A stretch of 61,804 nt of DNA from Colwellia psychrerythraea (lineage in GTDB: Bacteria; Pseudomonadota; Gammaproteobacteria; Enterobacterales; Alteromonadaceae). The notes under the pieces were generated by a model. That model had not been told where the DNA came from. It worked only from the letters and a program-made list of their open reading frames with translations, and did not search any database. Positions 45,739-54,052 of the stretch are shown here, one piece after another. The position numbers and the translations under genes are program-made. Location of the stretch: NCBI GenBank assembly GCA_002163005.1, contig MAAF01000016.1:1-61804 (forward strand). Reading direction: 5' to 3'. Within the stretch, counting starts at the first letter, position 1. Every line of letters starts with the position of its first letter.

Positions 45739-46785
45739 ATGTTAAACAAGAAAAATATTATATTATCTGCTTGTATACTGGCAATGTCTGGTGCAGCAAA
45801 TGCAGGTTACGAATATAAAGTTTCAGATAACGATACCATAACGTTTGGAGGTTATATAAAAGCTGATGCCCGTTATGTAGACGGTAATATTGCTGCCACA
45901 AATTACTGGTATGGTAGTGGTACTGTGTTACCTGAAAGCAAATCTAATTTTGGTATAGCGGTTAATGAAACCCGTTTCAACACCAAATATGTTCATGGTG
46001 AAGTCACAGGCTTTATTGAAATGGATTTTTATGGTGATGCCGTTTCTGGTGGTGGTAATGAGATTATTTCCAATTCATCCAATCCTCGCTTACGCCATGC
46101 TTTCATCAAATACAAAAATATTTTAGTCGGCCAAACTTGGACTACCTTTCAAAATACTAGCTCTTTGGCTGAAGCCGCAGACTTTGGTGGCCCATTGGTT
46201 GCTTCTGCTTTTATCAGACAAGGGCAAGTACGTTATACGATCGGTGGTTTACAAATTGCTTTAGAGAATCCTGAAAGTTTTGGTGGTCAGAGTGGTGATG
46301 ATAAAGTGCCTGATTTTATCGCTAAATATACCTTCAAAGGTGACTGGGGGAATATTTCTGTTTCAGGCTTAGCGAGGCAATTACAAACAACGGGAGGTGA
46401 TAGTGAATCAGCCTTTGGTTACGGTATAGCGGGTCGTGTGAAAACCATTGGCAAGGATGACTTTCGTTTTCAACTTCATGCCGGTAATGTTGGCCGCTAT
46501 GTGGGCGTAGCAGCAGCCACTGATTTAGTGGGTGAAGAAGTAGAAGAGTCGACCGCTATCATGGTTGCTTATCGTCACTTCTGGACCGATGATATTCGCA
46601 GCTCAGTTTTTTACGGAAATATCACGACTGACTTATCTGACCGGGATAGAAGCCATTGGGGGGTGAATATTTTTAAAAATTATACCAAAGAATTATCTTT
46701 TGGTTTAGAGCTGGGTAACTTTGAAATGGCAGAGCAAGATGCTGACTCTGATTATGTTCAGTTCTCGACTAAATATGTATTCTAA
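45739..46785 (+). CDS. DcaP-like outer membrane porin
   Basis: 348 residues with a clear signal peptide (1-22, SGAANA). The mature part starts YEYKVSDNDTITFGGYIKADARYVDG, the pattern of DcaP-type trimeric porins, and ends in an outer-membrane C-terminal Phe (STKYVF). It lies 160 bp after dctM with its own GAGG ribosome binding site. DcaP proteins carry negatively charged small molecules such as organic acids, so it probably supplies the TRAP system with its substrate across the outer membrane. Followed by a terminator. Confidence 0.88.
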   Translation: MLNKKNIILSACILAMSGAANAGYEYKVSDNDTITFGGYIKADARYVDGNIAATNYWYGSGTVLPESKSNFGIAVNETRFNTKYVHGEVTGFIEMDFYGDAVSGGGNEIISNSSNPRLRHAFIKYKNILVGQTWTTFQNTSSLAEAADFGGPLVASAFIRQGQVRYTIGGLQIALENPESFGGQSGDDKVPDFIAKYTFKGDWGNISVSGLARQLQTTGGDSESAFGYGIAGRVKTIGKDDFRFQLHAGNVGRYVGVAAATDLVGEEVEESTAIMVAYRHFWTDDIRSSVFYGNITTDLSDRDRSHWGVNIFKNYTKELSFGLELGNFEMAEQDADSDYVQFSTKYVF

Positions 46786-46848
46786 AAAATTAGCTTTTAT
46801 TACGCTTATTTGAAGTAACTCATATCTGAATTTCACTCTTTAGAAATT

Positions 46849-46892
46849 ACCAATGACCTAATCGTGTAGTTGATTAAGTCATTGGTTTTGTT
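46849..46892 (+). terminator. Terminator after the porin gene
   Basis: ACCAATGACCTAATC (46849-46863) pairs with GATTAAGTCATTGGT (46872-46886), 8-nt loop, followed by TTTG. Ends the porin transcript. Confidence 0.78.
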
Positions 46893-46986
46893 GTAACTTA
46901 AGGCAGTGATTAGTGGGGTTTTAGCATTCTTCATCGGTATCTCTTTTACTTATTATTATTCGGTTTTAGAATGTTGAGGCTGTGTG

Positions 46987-47016
46987 AGTCGCTCTATGAA
47001 GAAGCATAGAGCGACT
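46987..47016 (-). terminator. Terminator-like hairpin after the broken M24 gene
   Basis: Perfect 12-bp stem AGTCGCTCTATG with its complement CATAGAGCGACT and a 6-nt loop, just beyond the stop of the broken M24 gene. The T-tail is poor on both strands. Confidence 0.6.
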
Positions 47017-47024
47017 TAGTTTAC

Positions 47025-48265
47025 TTAGGCTTCATAGCCAAAAGGGTCGTCAATTGAATGAGCAGGCTCACTAAACCATTTTGGTCCTGATGCTGTCATA
47101 TAGAAATGATCTTCTAAGCGCACACCAAATTCACCATAAAGACATAACATAGGCTCATTAGAGAAACACATGCCAGCAGCTAATGCTGTTTTATCGCCTC
47201 TAACTAAATAAGGCCATTCATGAATGTCTAAACCAACACCATGACCTGTGCGGTGCGGAAGCCCTGGAACTTGGTAATCAGGACCATAACCTTGCGTTTC
47301 AAGATAGTTGCGAGCAGCAATATCTATCGCTTCGCAAGCAGATGATATTTTTGCCGCTGCAAAACCTTGCGCTTGCGCTGTTTTTTCATGTAACCAAACA
47401 GCGCGTTGTTTTTCAGTTGCTTCACCAAATACATAACTACGGGTTATATCTGAGTTATATCTGAGTTATATCCCTGCACTAAACAACCCGTATCGATTAA
47501 TACCATATCGTTAGTATCGAGAGTTTTAGGCTCTTTTACACCGTGAGGGTAGGCGGTATCTTGGCCAAATAAAACAATGCAAAAAGATGAGCCTTTAGGG
47601 GCGCCAAGTTTACGATGTGCTTTATTTATGAAATCAGTAACTTGTGCAGTTGTGATGCCAACGGTCAATATTTTGGCTACTGCACGATGCACAACCATAG
47701 TCATGTCTTTAGCACGTTGTAATAAGGCTATTTCACTCGCTGATTTGATCATTCGACAGCCCGCGGTAATGGTTTTACTGCTGGTGAAATCTAACGAGAG
47801 CTTTTGATCTTTTGCAGCGTTAATCATACCGTCAACAGCAAAAAAAGCGGTAGACTCATCAATGGCAATAATGCCTTGTGCGCAGTTGTTTTTCTTTAAT
47901 ACATCAATAACCAGCTGGTAAGGGGATTCATGTTCGTGCCAGCTAGCAACTTCAGATTTTACTTGCATAAAGCCCGATAGTGTACTTACTTCAAACCAAG
48001 GAGCGATATAAACTAAATTGCCTTGAGCAGGTAAAATAGCACCCACTAATCGCTCTGAGGAATACCAAACAGTACCAGTAAAATAGGTCAAATTAGTACC
48101 CGCATTGAGATACAAAGCGCTAATATTTTGTTCACGCATTAGCTGTTGTGCTTTACTAATACGTTGTTGATATTCATCTAATGAGATAGGGGCTATATCA
48201 GCTGTCATATCGGTTAATTTATTTAATTCTATTTCGGCGGTAGAGCCACCAATACCAATGGACAT
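47025..48265 (-). pseudogene. M24 family metallopeptidase, frameshifted by an 11-bp tandem duplication
   Basis: From the ATG at 48265 the frame reads a creatinase-type N-terminal domain and the first part of the pita-bread domain (LIDTGCLVQGYNSDIT) and then stops at 47444. The 11-mer CTGAGTTATAT is present twice in tandem (47450-47460, 47461-47471); removing one copy restores the frame exactly, giving YNSDITRSYVFGEATEKQRAVW and continuing to HRTGHGVGLDIHEWP, CFSNEPMLCLYGEFGVRLEDHF, to a TAA at 47025. The intact protein would be about 409 residues with all metal ligands. Likely a Xaa-Pro-type peptidase. It is inactive in this sequence unless slippage restores it. Confidence 0.88.
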
Positions 48266-48310
48266 ATCATTTTCCTTTAAAAATTTAACGTTGTTTGAAG
48301 CATATCTACT

Positions 48311-48320
48311 GAGTATACAA
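48311..48320. promoter_or_regulatory. GTATAC operator half-match, proximal site
   Basis: GAGTATACAA, about 45 bp upstream of the M24 start. It keeps the right arm of the TTGTATACAA motif. Together with 48370-48378 it may form a two-site operator. Confidence 0.4.
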
Positions 48321-48369
48321 ATGCTAGTTTACATTTCAGCTTAAGTACTCAGTAATTAATTTGGGTATA

Positions 48370-48378
48370 TTGTATACA
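48370..48378. promoter_or_regulatory. GntR-type operator candidate, M24 gene
   Basis: TTGTATACA within TATATTGTATACACTTTG, about 105 bp before the M24 start and in the gap after the DAO gene. Same core as the sites at 14299 and 29179. Confidence 0.5.
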
Positions 48379-48420
48379 CTTTGTTCGGTGAAACAAGTCT
48401 TAATGTTGAGGGCTTTATTA

Positions 48421-48440
48421 TTCAATGTTATAACATTGAA
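48421..48440. promoter_or_regulatory. Perfect 20-bp palindrome
   Basis: TTCAATGTTATAACATTGAA, fully self-complementary, 38 bp after the DAO stop and upstream of the M24 gene. It could be a repressor operator or a terminator without T-run. Its sequence differs from the GTATAC sites. Confidence 0.5.
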
Positions 48441-48477
48441 AAGACTGTAAATAAGGGGGGGCACGTTAATTGAAATG

Positions 48478-49842
48478 TTATAGCCAGCGGTCTTTAACTT
48501 TACCGTATTGAAAATACGCCCATTGGCCAACGCGCCTTAACGGTGCTAGGGGAAATGTTGCTAAAGGCGTTTGATAAATGGGTAAGTTGGGCACAGTAAT
48601 TCCGGCAACCTTTTCAGCCAAACGCTTACCAGCTTGCACTGAAAAAGACACGCCGCTGCCGCAATAACCCATGGCATAAAAAACACTTTGTTGTTCATTT
48701 TGATAAACATGAGGCATGTCGTCTAATGACATACTTAACCAACCTGACCAGGCATAATCGTAGCGTAAGGCTCCTAGCGCGGGGAAGCTTGTTTTCAATA
48801 CCGCGAGTAAACGGTTGGCATAGTATGGGTCTGCTGCATTTTTTCCGGTTATAGCCCCGCGACCGCCAAATAAAATACGGTTATCTGGTAACTTTCGATA
48901 GTAGTATTTCAACGCCCGAGTATCCATGATGACATTGCTGGTTAAAAAGTTACAAGCGTCCAATTGATCTGGTGTTAGCGGTTGAGTAACAATTATTTGC
49001 GAGAGTACCGGTAGGCTCTTGCTCTTAATTAGAGGATGGAAATTTTTGGCTGAGTAACCATTAGTGGCAATAACGACCTTTTTAGCTTTTACCATGCCAT
49101 TTGGTGTGTGCAGGACTTGTGTGGTTTGGCTCTGTTGATCAGTTTTATCAGAGGATTCTTGATGCCACTTTTGTACTGAGGTATCACAATGAATGGTTAC
49201 ACCGGCTTGTCGAGCGAGTTTTTGATAACCCCATGCAAGTTTTAATGGATTAATACCAAAACCATCTTGATAGCGGATGGCACCATAAGCATTGTGATCA
49301 GCCATATAGTTCTGGTGTAACTGCTCACGGCTTATTTCTTGGATATCGTAGCCAAACATCTTTTTTTGTAATGCAGCCGTGGCAAGTAAGCTTTTTAGCA
49401 TAGCTGGCTTGTGGGCTACACGAATATAACCATTTTCTTGTGGGTCGCAATCAATGCCTTCAGCAATTAAACTTTTTACGGTATCTACACCCGCACACAT
49501 CTCTTGGTAAATGCCTCGCATAACTTCTTCCCCCCATTGAGACTGCATGCTTGCATAAGGCTTACGGCCTGATGATTTTAGAATAAAGCCGGCGTTACGA
49601 CCACTTGCTCCCCAAGCAGTTCGATTGGCTTCTAGTACAGTCGCCTTGATACCGTGCTCACGTGCTAAGTGCAGTGCGGTTGATAAGCCAGTATATCCGG
49701 CGCCTATAATGGCAACATCAACCGTGATATCTTTATTTAGCTGTCCATCATCTTTAGGAGCCATTCCTGCGACATCAGCCCAATAGCTACTAGGGTAGGG
49801 GGTATTGCTGGCAAGTGACTCATCAAGGAGTGGGTCGTACAT
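48478..49842 (-). CDS. DAO-family FAD-dependent oxidoreductase
   Basis: 454 residues of the glycine/D-amino acid oxidase family. Rossmann motif VAIIGAGYTGLSTALHLA (43-60), second signature WGASGRNAGFIL, and a C-terminal FAD contact YAMGYCGSGVSFSVQAGKRLA. The overall layout resembles PuuB/gamma-glutamylputrescine oxidase and other amine oxidases of about 430-460 residues. Substrate unknown: N-methyl or D-amino acids, or hydroxyproline derivatives, are possible given the catabolic setting. Transcribed toward the broken M24 gene. Upstream has paired direct repeats. Confidence 0.85.
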   Translation of the reverse strand: MYDPLLDESLASNTPYPSSYWADVAGMAPKDDGQLNKDITVDVAIIGAGYTGLSTALHLAREHGIKATVLEANRTAWGASGRNAGFILKSSGRKPYASMQSQWGEEVMRGIYQEMCAGVDTVKSLIAEGIDCDPQENGYIRVAHKPAMLKSLLATAALQKKMFGYDIQEISREQLHQNYMADHNAYGAIRYQDGFGINPLKLAWGYQKLARQAGVTIHCDTSVQKWHQESSDKTDQQSQTTQVLHTPNGMVKAKKVVIATNGYSAKNFHPLIKSKSLPVLSQIIVTQPLTPDQLDACNFLTSNVIMDTRALKYYYRKLPDNRILFGGRGAITGKNAADPYYANRLLAVLKTSFPALGALRYDYAWSGWLSMSLDDMPHVYQNEQQSVFYAMGYCGSGVSFSVQAGKRLAEKVAGITVPNLPIYQTPLATFPLAPLRRVGQWAYFQYGKVKDRWL

Positions 49843-49869
49843 ATTTATCCAAAGCAGAGTTATAGAACT

Positions 49870-49922
49870 TATAAAGTGATAGCTTAAACAACCCTTTGGG
49901 TTAAATCAGTATAAAGTGATAG
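49870..49922. promoter_or_regulatory. Paired direct repeats upstream of the DAO gene
   Basis: TATAAAGTGATAG occurs at 49870-49882 and again at 49910-49922, 40 bp apart, about four helical turns. Between them is the small palindrome AACCC-ttt-GGGTT. On the minus strand the TATACT in the second copy could be a -10 box. Candidate regulator-binding pair. Confidence 0.45.
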
Positions 49923-50018
49923 TTTCCCTTTAATAGTGATGCGTATTTTGTAAATATAACTAAACAAACGTCAGTAATAATTAACTGTATTTTTGACAAA
50001 AAGGAGTGGAATAATCTC

Positions 50019-50573
50019 ATGGGACAGCAATTTTCAGAATTAGCACCAAAGCACATTGAATTTATCGCAGCGCAAAAAATTTATTTTGTTAGTACTGCCG
50101 CAGATATTGGTACAGTGAACTTATCACCAAAAGGTGGTGATAGTTTACGTGTTATTAATTCGAGCACAATTGCTTGGTTAAACCATACGGGTAGTGGTAA
50201 TGAATCAGCGGCTCATGTCTTAATAAACCCGCGCATGACAGTTATGTTTTGTGCGTTTGAAGGCTCGCCGCTCATACTTCGAGCTTATGGTCGTGCTAAA
50301 GTGCTGCACAAAGGGGATGCACAGTGGCGTGATTACATTAAGTTATTTCCTGAAAGTATCGCCTCACGACAGATTTTCTTACTTGATATCACTAATGTAC
50401 AGGCATCTTGTGGCATGTCAGTGCCCTATTTTTCTTATGAATCGGATCGTAACGATTTAGCTAAATGGTCAGAAAAACAAGATAAAGCAGGTATTGAAAA
50501 ATACTGGGTGAAGAAAAACCAGCAAAGTATTGATGGTTTTGAAACTGAAATAGTTGAACGGTCAGATTTGTAG
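50019..50573 (+). CDS. Pyridoxamine 5-phosphate oxidase-fold protein
   Basis: 184 residues of the PNPOx-like split-barrel flavin/heme-binding family. MGQQFSELAPKHIEFIAAQKIYFVSTAA, VNLSPKGGDSLRVIN, WLNHTGSGNESAAHVLINPRMTVMFC and YGRAKVLHKGD form the pattern seen in uncharacterised members. Not pdxH itself, which is longer and has different catalytic segments. Substrate unknown. GGAG lies 9 nt before the ATG. Monocistronic, convergent with the LpxR-like gene. Confidence 0.85.
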   Translation: MGQQFSELAPKHIEFIAAQKIYFVSTAADIGTVNLSPKGGDSLRVINSSTIAWLNHTGSGNESAAHVLINPRMTVMFCAFEGSPLILRAYGRAKVLHKGDAQWRDYIKLFPESIASRQIFLLDITNVQASCGMSVPYFSYESDRNDLAKWSEKQDKAGIEKYWVKKNQQSIDGFETEIVERSDL

Positions 50574-50595
50574 AGAAACTTTTAGTATCGGCCAA

Positions 50596-51621
50596 TTAGA
50601 TGGCGCAGCTTAACATCAACGATCCATAGCTGTGCCAAGACTTGTTATCTCCGTTATAGGCACGGGTGTAACTATTTAAACTCCAAGTTATAGCGTAATT
50701 ACCTAGTGTCCAACGCATCCCTAACATTGCTTTAGCTTGATTATGCTGGATATCAAGGTGAGATTCATAAGGCAGTTCACCTTCAATGGTTAAGTCGTTA
50801 AAGCGGTAGCCAAACTGCAAGCTTGAGTAAACAGTAAAACTATTGCTGTTTTCAACTTGCGTGGTGTTGCCAGTGTGTCCAAAATGACTACTTAAACGGC
50901 CAAACGTATTATTTAAACGGGTTCCCCACCTAAGTAATAATCCTACTGATGCCTCAGTGTTAAAATTACCTAAGGATAAGTGGCTATAGCTACTGACTTC
51001 CCACTGATGTTTGTCCATGTATTTATTGCTATATTCTTTAGATCTAAATAGTAAAGCATCAATCTCATAGGCCAGCTGTAAAGTAACTTGTTCTCCTACC
51101 TGATACTGCCAACCCAAAGGGGGAATTGAATCAATTAACTGATGAACCTTTGTTTGAATATATTCTGCCTTAGATTTTACACCTGTAATGCCTAGTGCTA
51201 GCCAGTTTTTTTGAGCGAATTTTGGTCCATAATCAGCCGTGTGACTTTCTATCTCAAACAAACCCGCGTAAGGCCTCTCATCAATTTGAAGTGTTATTAT
51301 TGTGATATTATCTGGCGTCCACATACGTTGGGATATCTTCATTCCCCAGGCACTTTGTATTTGAGTTAGTGGTAATCTAATAAAATATTGCAACTGAAAT
51401 AGTTTTGGCATATTCGTGGGATTATCATGTTGCTGGATGAGTTCAGGCATACTTTCCCAAGCTAATGCGAATCCGTTGGTATAATTTCCATCTTTGGCAA
51501 AGATTCCATCATTTTCCAATTGAATATTTAATTGCCCTGCGTGTGCAGACAGCATCACAGTAGTGAAGATAAAACAAACAAAAGGAACAAATAGTTTTTT
51601 ATTAGAGCGCGTAATTAACAT
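50596..51621 (-). CDS. LpxR-like (DUF2219) outer membrane protein
   Basis: 341 residues from the ATG at 51621 (GGAG 7 nt upstream). Signal peptide about 1-25 ending LSAHA, then LNIQLENDGIFAKDGNYTNGFALAWES (split), the start shared by LpxR-type lipid A 3-O-deacylases with the Asn-Asp pair near the mature N-terminus. The remaining protein has alternating beta-strands typical of a 12-strand barrel. If active it would remove the 3-linked acyl chain of lipid A in the outer membrane. Key His and Ser residues cannot be aligned by eye, so activity is not certain. Confidence 0.8.
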   Translation of the reverse strand: MLITRSNKKLFVPFVCFIFTTVMLSAHAGQLNIQLENDGIFAKDGNYTNGFALAWESMPELIQQHDNPTNMPKLFQLQYFIRLPLTQIQSAWGMKISQRMWTPDNITIITLQIDERPYAGLFEIESHTADYGPKFAQKNWLALGITGVKSKAEYIQTKVHQLIDSIPPLGWQYQVGEQVTLQLAYEIDALLFRSKEYSNKYMDKHQWEVSSYSHLSLGNFNTEASVGLLLRWGTRLNNTFGRLSSHFGHTGNTTQVENSNSFTVYSSLQFGYRFNDLTIEGELPYESHLDIQHNQAKAMLGMRWTLGNYAITWSLNSYTRAYNGDNKSWHSYGSLMLSCAI

Positions 51622-51835
51622 TGTCAACTCCTACTCATTCAACACTATAGAGTATAGTGAGGCAAAATAAATTTGCAGAAAAATCTGTAGGGGGTAATGT
51701 TAAATGATACGATTTTCTTTAAAGTATTCTTTACAATATAAAGGATGATTTTTAGTCAGAGTTTTTGGCAAAAGCTTACAAATGTAAGTTGTTGTGTAAT
51801 AATACAGGTGTGGTAACAATTTTTTGGAGGCTAAC

Positions 51836-51997
51836 ATGGCCCATGAGGAAAGACGCAATATGTCAAAAAGTACTGATGCTAGTGTAGATAACCGTGATAA
51901 TGATCAAAAATCAGCGCTGGAACAATTAGCCGACGCAAACCATGAAATTGAAGAATTAAAATTACAAATCGCTTGGCTTGAGCGTTCTTACGAGTAG
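51836..51997 (+). CDS. Small hypothetical coiled-coil protein, 53 residues
   Basis: An ATG at 51836 with a very strong ribosome binding site (TTGGAGG, 5 nt upstream) opens a 53-residue frame ending at 51997. The N-terminal half is charged and polar (MAHEERRNMSKSTDASVD); the C-terminal half (SALEQLADANHEIEELKLQIAWLE) has heptad spacing of a coiled coil. A good terminator follows at 52081, so it seems a separate transcription unit. No similarity recognised. Its size and the SD make it a credible but uncharacterised small protein. Confidence 0.7.
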   Translation: MAHEERRNMSKSTDASVDNRDNDQKSALEQLADANHEIEELKLQIAWLERSYE

Positions 51998-52305
51998 TTT
52001 TCCTAGCATTTACTCAAATACTTATTGATTTTTAGTAATCATTAATTAGCGAGTAGACATCATAAAAGCTCAATAGATTGAAAAGACAAATATAGCTTAT
52101 ATATTTGTCTTTTTTGCTTTTTGGTGTGTTCAGCTATGGCAGTTTTAATTTTTATTTTGATTTATATTTTGACTTAACTGATGTTTTGTCGAAAAAATAG
52201 TGTTTTCAGCTTATAAGTTATTTTCATATTCACAGGTTCATGCTATTTTCCCTGCATTGTGTTTAAAACAACATTGTTTATAATAAATTCAGAGGAAGTC
52301 ATCTT
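51998..52305. other. Intergenic region before efpL
   Basis: Contains the terminator at 52081-52116 and about 190 bp of AT-rich DNA before efpL. No additional frame with a ribosome binding site is seen. Confidence 0.4.
52081..52116 (+). terminator. Rho-independent terminator
   Basis: AAAAGACAAATATA (52081-52094), 5-nt loop, complement TATATTTGTCTTTT (52100-52113) running into T. Ends the 53-residue gene transcript. Confidence 0.88.
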
Positions 52306-52881
52306 ATGCCAAAGGCTAGTGATATAAAGAAAAATGCAGCAATAGAGCACAACGGTAAAGTGCTCATTGTTAGAGATATTACCCGTTCAGTTCCGCAAGG
52401 TAGAGCAGGCGGAAGTTTATATAGAATGCGTTTATACGATGTAGTTACAGGCGGTAAAGTCGACGAAACGTTTAAAGCTGAAGATATGTTGAATTTTGCT
52501 GATTTAAGTCGTCGTCCATCAATGTTTTCTTATATTGATGGTGAAGAATATGTCTTTATGGATAATGAAGATTACACGCCGTATAACTTAAATAAAGAAT
52601 CAATTGCCGATGAAATTTTGTTTATCGACGAAGAGACTCAGGGAATTTCTGTAATCATTGTTGATGATTCACCGGTAGGTATTGCTCTTCCTGCTAGTGT
52701 TGAATTACTCATTACAGAAACGGACCCTTCTATTAAAGGTGCTTCAGCTAGTGCTCGTACAAAACCAGCGCTGCTTTCTACAGGATTAACTATCCAAGTA
52801 CCTGAGCATATTTCAACGGGTGATAAAGTTAAAGTAAATACAGAAGAGCGTAAATTTATGGGTCGAGCTGACTCAAAATAA
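52306..52881 (+). CDS. efpL: EF-P-like translation factor EfpL (YeiP)
   Basis: 191 residues, close to E. coli YeiP in length. KOW-type N-terminal domain, OB domain with [25 protein letters not shown] (split) and C-terminal domain [40 protein letters not shown], the ends matching YeiP. The tip of the beta3-beta4 loop, [13 protein letters not shown] (28-40), has Arg33, the YeiP/EfpL tip residue, in place of the modified lysine of EF-P. Relieves ribosome stalling on polyproline and some other motifs. Notable in a genome region rich in proline-peptide enzymes, although this link is coincidental as far as can be seen. Confidence 0.95.
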   Translation: MPKASDIKKNAAIEHNGKVLIVRDITRSVPQGRAGGSLYRMRLYDVVTGGKVDETFKAEDMLNFADLSRRPSMFSYIDGEEYVFMDNEDYTPYNLNKESIADEILFIDEETQGISVIIVDDSPVGIALPASVELLITETDPSIKGASASARTKPALLSTGLTIQVPEHISTGDKVKVNTEERKFMGRADSK

Positions 52882-52918
52882 ACGGCTTACGCCTTGTTAC
52901 TTTTTATTGAGTAGCTCA

Positions 52919-52947
52919 TAAAAATGCTCGACTATTCGGGCATTTTT
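52919..52947 (+). terminator. Terminator after efpL
   Basis: AAAAATGC-tcgactattcg-GGCATTTTT hairpin with T-run, about 38 bp after the efpL stop. Confidence 0.75.
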
Positions 52948-53011
52948 TATGCCTGAAAGCAGGGCTACAGCTAATAACTATTCATAACTAATTGAACAAT
53001 AAGGTTACATC

Positions 53012-53920
53012 ATGAGTGATTCAGTTTATTCGATCGGTACGCAAGGACATCCCTGGACAGATGAAGATAAAGATTTATGGCTTAGCGAACAAGTTATTAA
53101 GCGTTGTTATCAAGTTGAAGTACTGGCGAAACTTGAGTCAGTAAGCTCTTCCTTTGACATGCTTCAGTACGGTAGTTTGTCTATTGATGAAAGTAGATAC
53201 CCTTTATATGCCATGAAAAGTCAAAACTGGCAAAGCAAGAATAAAACCGTGCTAGTTACTGGCGGGGTGCATGGTTATGAAACCAGTGGCGTTCAAGGTG
53301 CGATCCGCTTTTTAGAAACAAGTGCCAAGGACTTTAGTCAACTGTTCAACATCATTGTAGTGCCTTGTGTGAGCCCTTGGGGTTATGAAACGATCAATCG
53401 CTGGAATAATCAGGCGATTGATCCAAACCGTTCATTTTACCCTGATAGTCCCGCGCAAGAATCTGCGGCATTAATGTCTTTTATTAATGAACTTGATGTT
53501 AATATTGCTATGCATATAGATTTGCATGAAACCACTGATACGGATAATAGTGAGTTTAGACCTGCGCTTGCTGCACGTGATGCCATTGAGCAAAAAAACT
53601 GGAATATTCCTGATGGTTTCTACTTGGTTGGGGATTCAACTAAACCTGAAGCCGATTTTCAATGTGCAATTAATCAAGCGGTAGCAAAAGTGACTCATAT
53701 CGCGCCAGAAGATAACAATGGTAAATTGATAGGTGTTGATATTGAGCAATTTGGCGTTATTAATTATGCGGGAAGAGAGCTAGGTTTATGTATGGGGTTA
53801 ACCGATGCGCCATATGTTACCACCACAGAGGTTTACCCTGACAGCCCACTAGTGGATGATGAGAATTGTATCAAGGCACAAGTTGCCGCGATAACGGCTG
53901 CAATAAGTTTTATTGAATAG
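53012..53920 (+). CDS. M14 family zinc carboxypeptidase-like protein
   Basis: 302 residues without a signal peptide, so cytosolic. Zinc ligands fit the M14 pattern: H87 and E90 in GGVHGYETSG, then a third His at about H172 in HIDLHETT; NRWNNQAIDPNRSF has the substrate-binding Asn-Arg (139-140), and TTTEVYPD near 270 carries the candidate catalytic Glu. The short length and the I-D-L-H motif suggest the AstE/AspA-like or M14-like deacylase branch instead of a digestive carboxypeptidase. Substrate unknown. Followed by a terminator. Confidence 0.85.
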   Translation: MSDSVYSIGTQGHPWTDEDKDLWLSEQVIKRCYQVEVLAKLESVSSSFDMLQYGSLSIDESRYPLYAMKSQNWQSKNKTVLVTGGVHGYETSGVQGAIRFLETSAKDFSQLFNIIVVPCVSPWGYETINRWNNQAIDPNRSFYPDSPAQESAALMSFINELDVNIAMHIDLHETTDTDNSEFRPALAARDAIEQKNWNIPDGFYLVGDSTKPEADFQCAINQAVAKVTHIAPEDNNGKLIGVDIEQFGVINYAGRELGLCMGLTDAPYVTTTEVYPDSPLVDDENCIKAQVAAITAAISFIE

Positions 53921-53945
53921 AATTTGATTGTTAATAAACAATTAT

Positions 53946-53982
53946 AAAAGGGCGACTAAGTAATGCTTAGTCGCCCTTTTTT
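53946..53982 (+). terminator. Terminator after the M14 gene
   Basis: AAAAGGGCGACTAAG, loop taatg, complement CTTAGTCGCCCTTTT and T-run. Strong intrinsic terminator. Confidence 0.92.
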
Positions 53983-54007
53983 ATTTTAATCAGGTTAGAT
54001 TTTGCTA

Positions 54008-54039
54008 TTGGTATTAGACAATTTAACTGCTAATACCAA
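54008..54039. repeat. Short inverted repeat related to the TACCAA elements
   Basis: TTGGTATTAG (54008-54017) pairs with CTAATACCAA (54030-54039). The TAATACCAAGTTGATTA part is the same end as the repeat at 1571. It lies just after flgT on the minus strand and may end its transcript. Confidence 0.55.
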
Positions 54040-54052
54040 GTTGATTATCGCT

